Made by a program: the position numbers and the translations under genes. From Hydra vulgaris (taxonomy: Eukaryota; Cnidaria; Hydrozoa; Anthoathecata; Hydridae): DNA of 64,000 bases. Positions within the stretch are counted from its first letter, which is position 1; every line of letters starts with the position of its first letter. Below are positions 60,760 through 64,000 of the stretch, piece after piece. The stretch spans positions 12,841,001-12,905,000 of the forward strand of contig NC_088926.1 of NCBI RefSeq assembly GCF_038396675.1, given 5' to 3'. Under the pieces are notes generated by a model, which saw only the letters and a program-made list of their open reading frames with translations, was not told the origin of the DNA and searched no databases.

Positions 60760-61245
60760 GTCAACCACCTTTAACGGAAATAAAATTTTTGATAAAATTT
60801 GAAATCTGTCGATTTTGATCTTATTTATAATAGAATTTTTAAGAAAACTTAATGATCTTAGGAGACGTAGTTCTAGGAAGGGAGCAATTATGGGTCGGAA
60901 CGGGAATGAGTTGACTCCTATTACCTAGAGTTTTTGCAAGTCATCCTCATTTGATACCAGTATCAATATACTAGAAATTTGAGTATACCACATGGCTTTT
61001 AGTTGCCTATCTTGAACAACAAAATGACTGGGCACTCGCCTAAAATACGTGATTTCTCCTCAGGCCCCCGGTGAAAAAAGTTGTTTTTTACATTTTGGAA
61101 GAGTCTTATGATGAAAAACAACAACAACAGAAATTTCTAGAGATATTGCAAGGTCTTAGAGCATGCTCCTACGCACCGTGGGGCACAGCTTTCTACTTAA
61201 GGGGTGGGATATGAAATTACCCTTGAAGGTAGGATATATCATATA
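60760..61245 (+). repeat. Dispersed palindromic repeat family, copy 3
   Basis: Inverted relative of 27940-28435. Shared blocks include TTTGAAATCTGT, AGACGTAGTTCTAGGAA, ACTAGAAATTTGAGTATACC and AGGTCTTAGAGCATGCTCCTA. No ORF. Confidence 0.75.
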
Positions 61246-61563
61246 CATATATCATAAGTTATTTCTACCCTTACTTCTTTTTTAGAATGTAGGTGCTTTT
61301 AAAACATAGATTTAATAATTTAATAAGTGTGTATTAAATAAATCTAATACATATTTTTATCTAACAATAATAGTACTATTACTACTAACGTTTTTATTTC
61401 AATATTTTTTTAAACTATGGGGGCGAATCGCAGGGAAGGAAGGGGGAGAAGTGGCAAGATGTTTTCCTCTAGGTTTTATTAACAATCTTTAAATTAAAAA
61501 AATAAACAAAAAACAGTTTTTAATAAAAAAAATCATAAAACGAAAAAGCCACATGCTATGAAT

Positions 61564-61700
61564 TTAAATTATTGGTGCAATACAAACTGCAACACCAGCC
61601 CCACTTCTAGCATCTGGCATTGGGTTTAATAACTGCCATTCGCCATTGTCAGGGTCATATACTTCAACCGAGTCAAGAAAACGTTCCCCATCGTAACCAC
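61564..61700 (-). CDS. Kelch-repeat gene, last exon
   Basis: Minus-strand exon after TTTGTTTAG reads [17 protein letters not shown], then [19 protein letters not shown] and PII before TAA at 61564-61566. This is one canonical Kelch blade (double Gly, Tyr, Trp spaced normally). Phase (1+2) fits the exon at 62379-62536. It forms the C-terminal end of a beta-propeller. Confidence 0.85.
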
Positions 61701-62031
61701 CTAAACAAAGAATGAAACAGCAAAAATTACCATTTTTTAATGTTAAATTTGTTTTTATAATAAATTTGACACATTCAAAAACTGGTTTTTAAAATTAAAA
61801 TTAAAGGCTGTAATTAAAGCCGGATATTCTTATTGGCCGAAAAAGACGCGGCACTATACTGCTTGGAATTAATTCCGCACGAAGGAATTCTAGAATGAAT
61901 GTATATAAAACTGAAACACTTAACTAAAGAATTGTAGATACAAGAGCAAATAACGAACAGTTCTATACTATATATTCCTAAAAAAGTTAAAGTTTTTTGA
62001 CATTCTAAAATTGCAGCGTAGAGAGCTAGTG

Positions 62032-62300
<269 letters not shown>

Positions 62301-62378
62301 ATATATACATACACATATATTTGTATATGTGTATATACACAAACACAATGAAACAAAATAAATATAGTATTTTTATAC

Positions 62379-62536
62379 CAAATGCAAAAAGTTTATTTCG
62401 AACAACAGCAACAGAAAGAGCACTTCGACGCTCATTCATAGATGAGATATTGGTCCACCGGTTTTCGTACGGACAATATCGCTCAACGCTATTTAGTTGT
62501 GCGACGCCATTATATCCTCCAACTGCGTATACATGG
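62379..62536 (-). CDS. Kelch-repeat gene, penultimate exon
   Basis: Bounded by TTTATAG and ATTTG/GTATAA, it reads [20 protein letters not shown], then [20 protein letters not shown], one full Kelch blade. Phases match both neighbours. The intron to the last exon contains a ~260-bp (TA)n tract. Confidence 0.88.
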
Positions 62537-62625
62537 CTATAAAGAGAGTAAACTTAAAACGTTTATTTGAAAAACAAAAAAAAAGAAAAAAAAAAAAAGA
62601 AAAAAAGAATGCAAATAACATTAAC

Positions 62626-62791
62626 CCGTTCATTGAAGTCACACCAGCACCACTTCTGGGAGTATTTAAGGAAGCTAAAAATTTCCAGCTTGATTCTCCT
62701 ACCGTGTAGCTCTCAACTGTCTGGAGTCGATTTTCAGAGTCAAAACCACCAACAGCATATATCACGCCATTAAGTACAGTACCACCGACTC
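62626..62791 (-). CDS. Kelch-repeat gene, third-last exon (5' exons outside window)
   Basis: Begins after TTGTTAAG and ends AACGG/GTTAAT. It reads VGGTVLNGVIYAVGGFDSEN, then RLQTVESYTVGESSWKFLAS and NTPRSGAGVTSMNG. With the two following exons it gives at least three blades of a KLHL-type propeller, in which each blade is encoded by one exon. KLHL proteins usually act as substrate adaptors of Cul3 ubiquitin ligases (family knowledge); BTB and BACK exons should lie to the right of the window. Which KLHL cannot be said. The short intron before 62536 is A/G-rich. Confidence 0.88.
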
Positions 62792-63001
62792 CTTAACAAA
62801 AAATGTAAACTACTATTGAAGTGATTTTGTATACAGGCAACATGAAGATTTAAAGAAAATGTGAAAAATAATTCTAAATCTTTTTTATTTTTTAAGTCGT
62901 CAATTTTATTGATTAGATTGAGTGAAAAATATTTGATACACAGCGGTTGGCCATCAATTAGGACAACACATTTTTTTTTTACAATTTATTTCAAATAAAT
63001 G

Positions 63002-63364
63002 CACAGTGATTTAAAAACACTTGAAATTTGGCCAAAATATAGTTTTTTGAGTAGCGAAATTTAAACAATGTTATTAGCTAACTATTTTCTACAGTTTCTT
63101 ATATTTCTAACGGTATAAAAAAAATAAGTACTGAAATAATAGATTTAATTGTTAATTTTTGTTTGAAAATGACCAAAAACAGCTCTTTTTTATCGTTAAA
63201 GTTTTATCATTATTAAAACTTAATTTTCTCCCTAAATACAAAACCTTTCATTTTAATTTTCGTTGTATACAAAGATAATAGATAAATCTATCTTAGTTTA
63301 TAAAAAAATGTAAATATGTATATATGTATATATATACATATTTACATTTATATAATATATATAA

Positions 63365-63451
<87 letters not shown>

Positions 63452-63958
63452 ATGAGCTTTTTAAAACTACATTTTTTCAAAATGGGGCAAGTTGGGGCAG
63501 CTAACTTTTTTAGTTTCTAACAGAATGATACAAACTCACTTTAAAAAAAGAATTGGCTTCGCGAAGGAAGCCTAAGGTATAAAATCCTAGCACTATCAGT
63601 TTAAACTCATTAAAATTGCATTTTTTAAATGCATTTTCTATAAGATGTATCAATACATATTTACATTTTTTATAAATTAAGATAAACTTATCTATTATCT
63701 TTGTATACAACAAAAATTAAAATGAAAGGTTTTGTATTTAGGGAGAAAATTAAGTTTTAATAAGGATAAAACTTTAACGATAAAAAAGAGCTGTTTTTGG
63801 TCATTTTCAAACAAAAATTAACAATTAAATCTATTATTTTTTTATACCGTAAGAAATATAAGAAACTGAAGAAAATAGTTAGCTATTAATATTGTTTAAA
63901 TTTCGCTACTCAAAAAACTATATTTTGACCAAATTTCAAGTGTTTCTAAATCACTGTG
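63002..63958. mobile_element. Non-autonomous Transib-type element with long TIRs
   Basis: Ends start CACAGTGATTTA (63002 inward, and 63958 inward on the other strand). A perfect 5-bp duplication AAATG flanks it (62997-63001 and 63959-63963). Arms of ~320 bp (63002-63320 and 63640-63958) are inverted copies. The middle has (TA)n and ~170 bp of other sequence. No ORF of note. The heptamer and 5-bp TSD match the autonomous Transib at 12595, but the TIR beyond CACAGTG differs, so it belongs to another subfamily. Confidence 0.82.
63370..63444. repeat. (TA)n within the non-autonomous Transib
   Basis: About 75 bp of TA near the centre of the palindromic element. Confidence 0.95.
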
Positions 63959-64000
63959 AAATGGCTTAAATTCCCGTATGATAAAATAAATGTTATTTTT

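Noticed and set aside
62497..62773. Plus-strand Lys-rich frames
   Set aside because: They are antisense to the Kelch exon and its A-rich intron.

Overview
The window looks like nuclear DNA of a Hydra-like hydrozoan. It is very AT-rich, has long (TA)n tracts and spliced genes with GT-AG introns, and is packed with DNA transposons and CR1/L2-type retrotransposon remnants. It also carries a nuclear copy of a mitochondrial chromosome in the hydrozoan gene order (rnl, trnW, cox2, atp8, atp6, cox3, nad2, nad5, partial cox1). The species assignment is inference; the sequence elements are read directly.

Layout. 1-9.1 kb: 3' part of a large cadherin gene (+), one giant ectodomain/TM exon plus two small tail exons, with two minisatellites in the intron; the larger has 22 copies of the POU octamer ATGCAAAT. 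10.46-16.87 kb: a long-TIR element (arms ~0.57-0.6 kb, TTAA at both ends) holding a decayed ORF. Nested in it (12595-15954) is an apparently intact Transib (RAG1-ancestor class) transposon with CACAGTG termini, a perfect 5-bp target duplication and a 659-residue DDE transposase. 19.2-20.6 kb: LINE fragment, 27-bp minisatellite and SWIM-finger fragment. 23.4-27.1 kb: a three-exon 591-residue gene of a transposon-derived family flanked by repeated short motifs. 27.8-28.9 kb: dispersed palindromic repeat and a MITE.

29.35-41.0 kb: nuclear copy of a linear mitochondrial chromosome, apparently end to end, with inverted cox1 fragments at both ends. It has decayed by stops, frameshifts and local tandem expansions (33 bp in cox2, 29 bp in atp6, 28 bp in nad2), and cox3 is split by a ~4.1 kb insertion carrying a DUF4806-like gene. 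41.0-42.3 kb: a decayed repetitive gene. 42.66-49.93 kb: a ~7.3 kb TIR transposon coding on the minus strand for a C2H2/transposase-like protein, which appears to sit within the intron of a SAM-domain gene; two related MITEs have landed inside. 50.86-54.77 kb: a degraded non-LTR retrotransposon (ORF1, endonuclease, RT). 55.29-59.64 kb: a hAT element with 12-bp TIRs and a near-perfect 8-bp TSD. 61.56-62.79 kb: the last three exons of a Kelch-repeat gene (minus strand). 63002-63958: a second Transib-type element, non-autonomous, with CACAGTG ends and a perfect 5-bp TSD.

Only the cadherin and Kelch genes look like ordinary host genes. Nearly everything else is mobile or organelle-derived. The most notable content is the Transib pair, including a 22/13-bp spacing asymmetry reminiscent of recombination signal sequences, and the end-to-end mitochondrial chromosome insertion.
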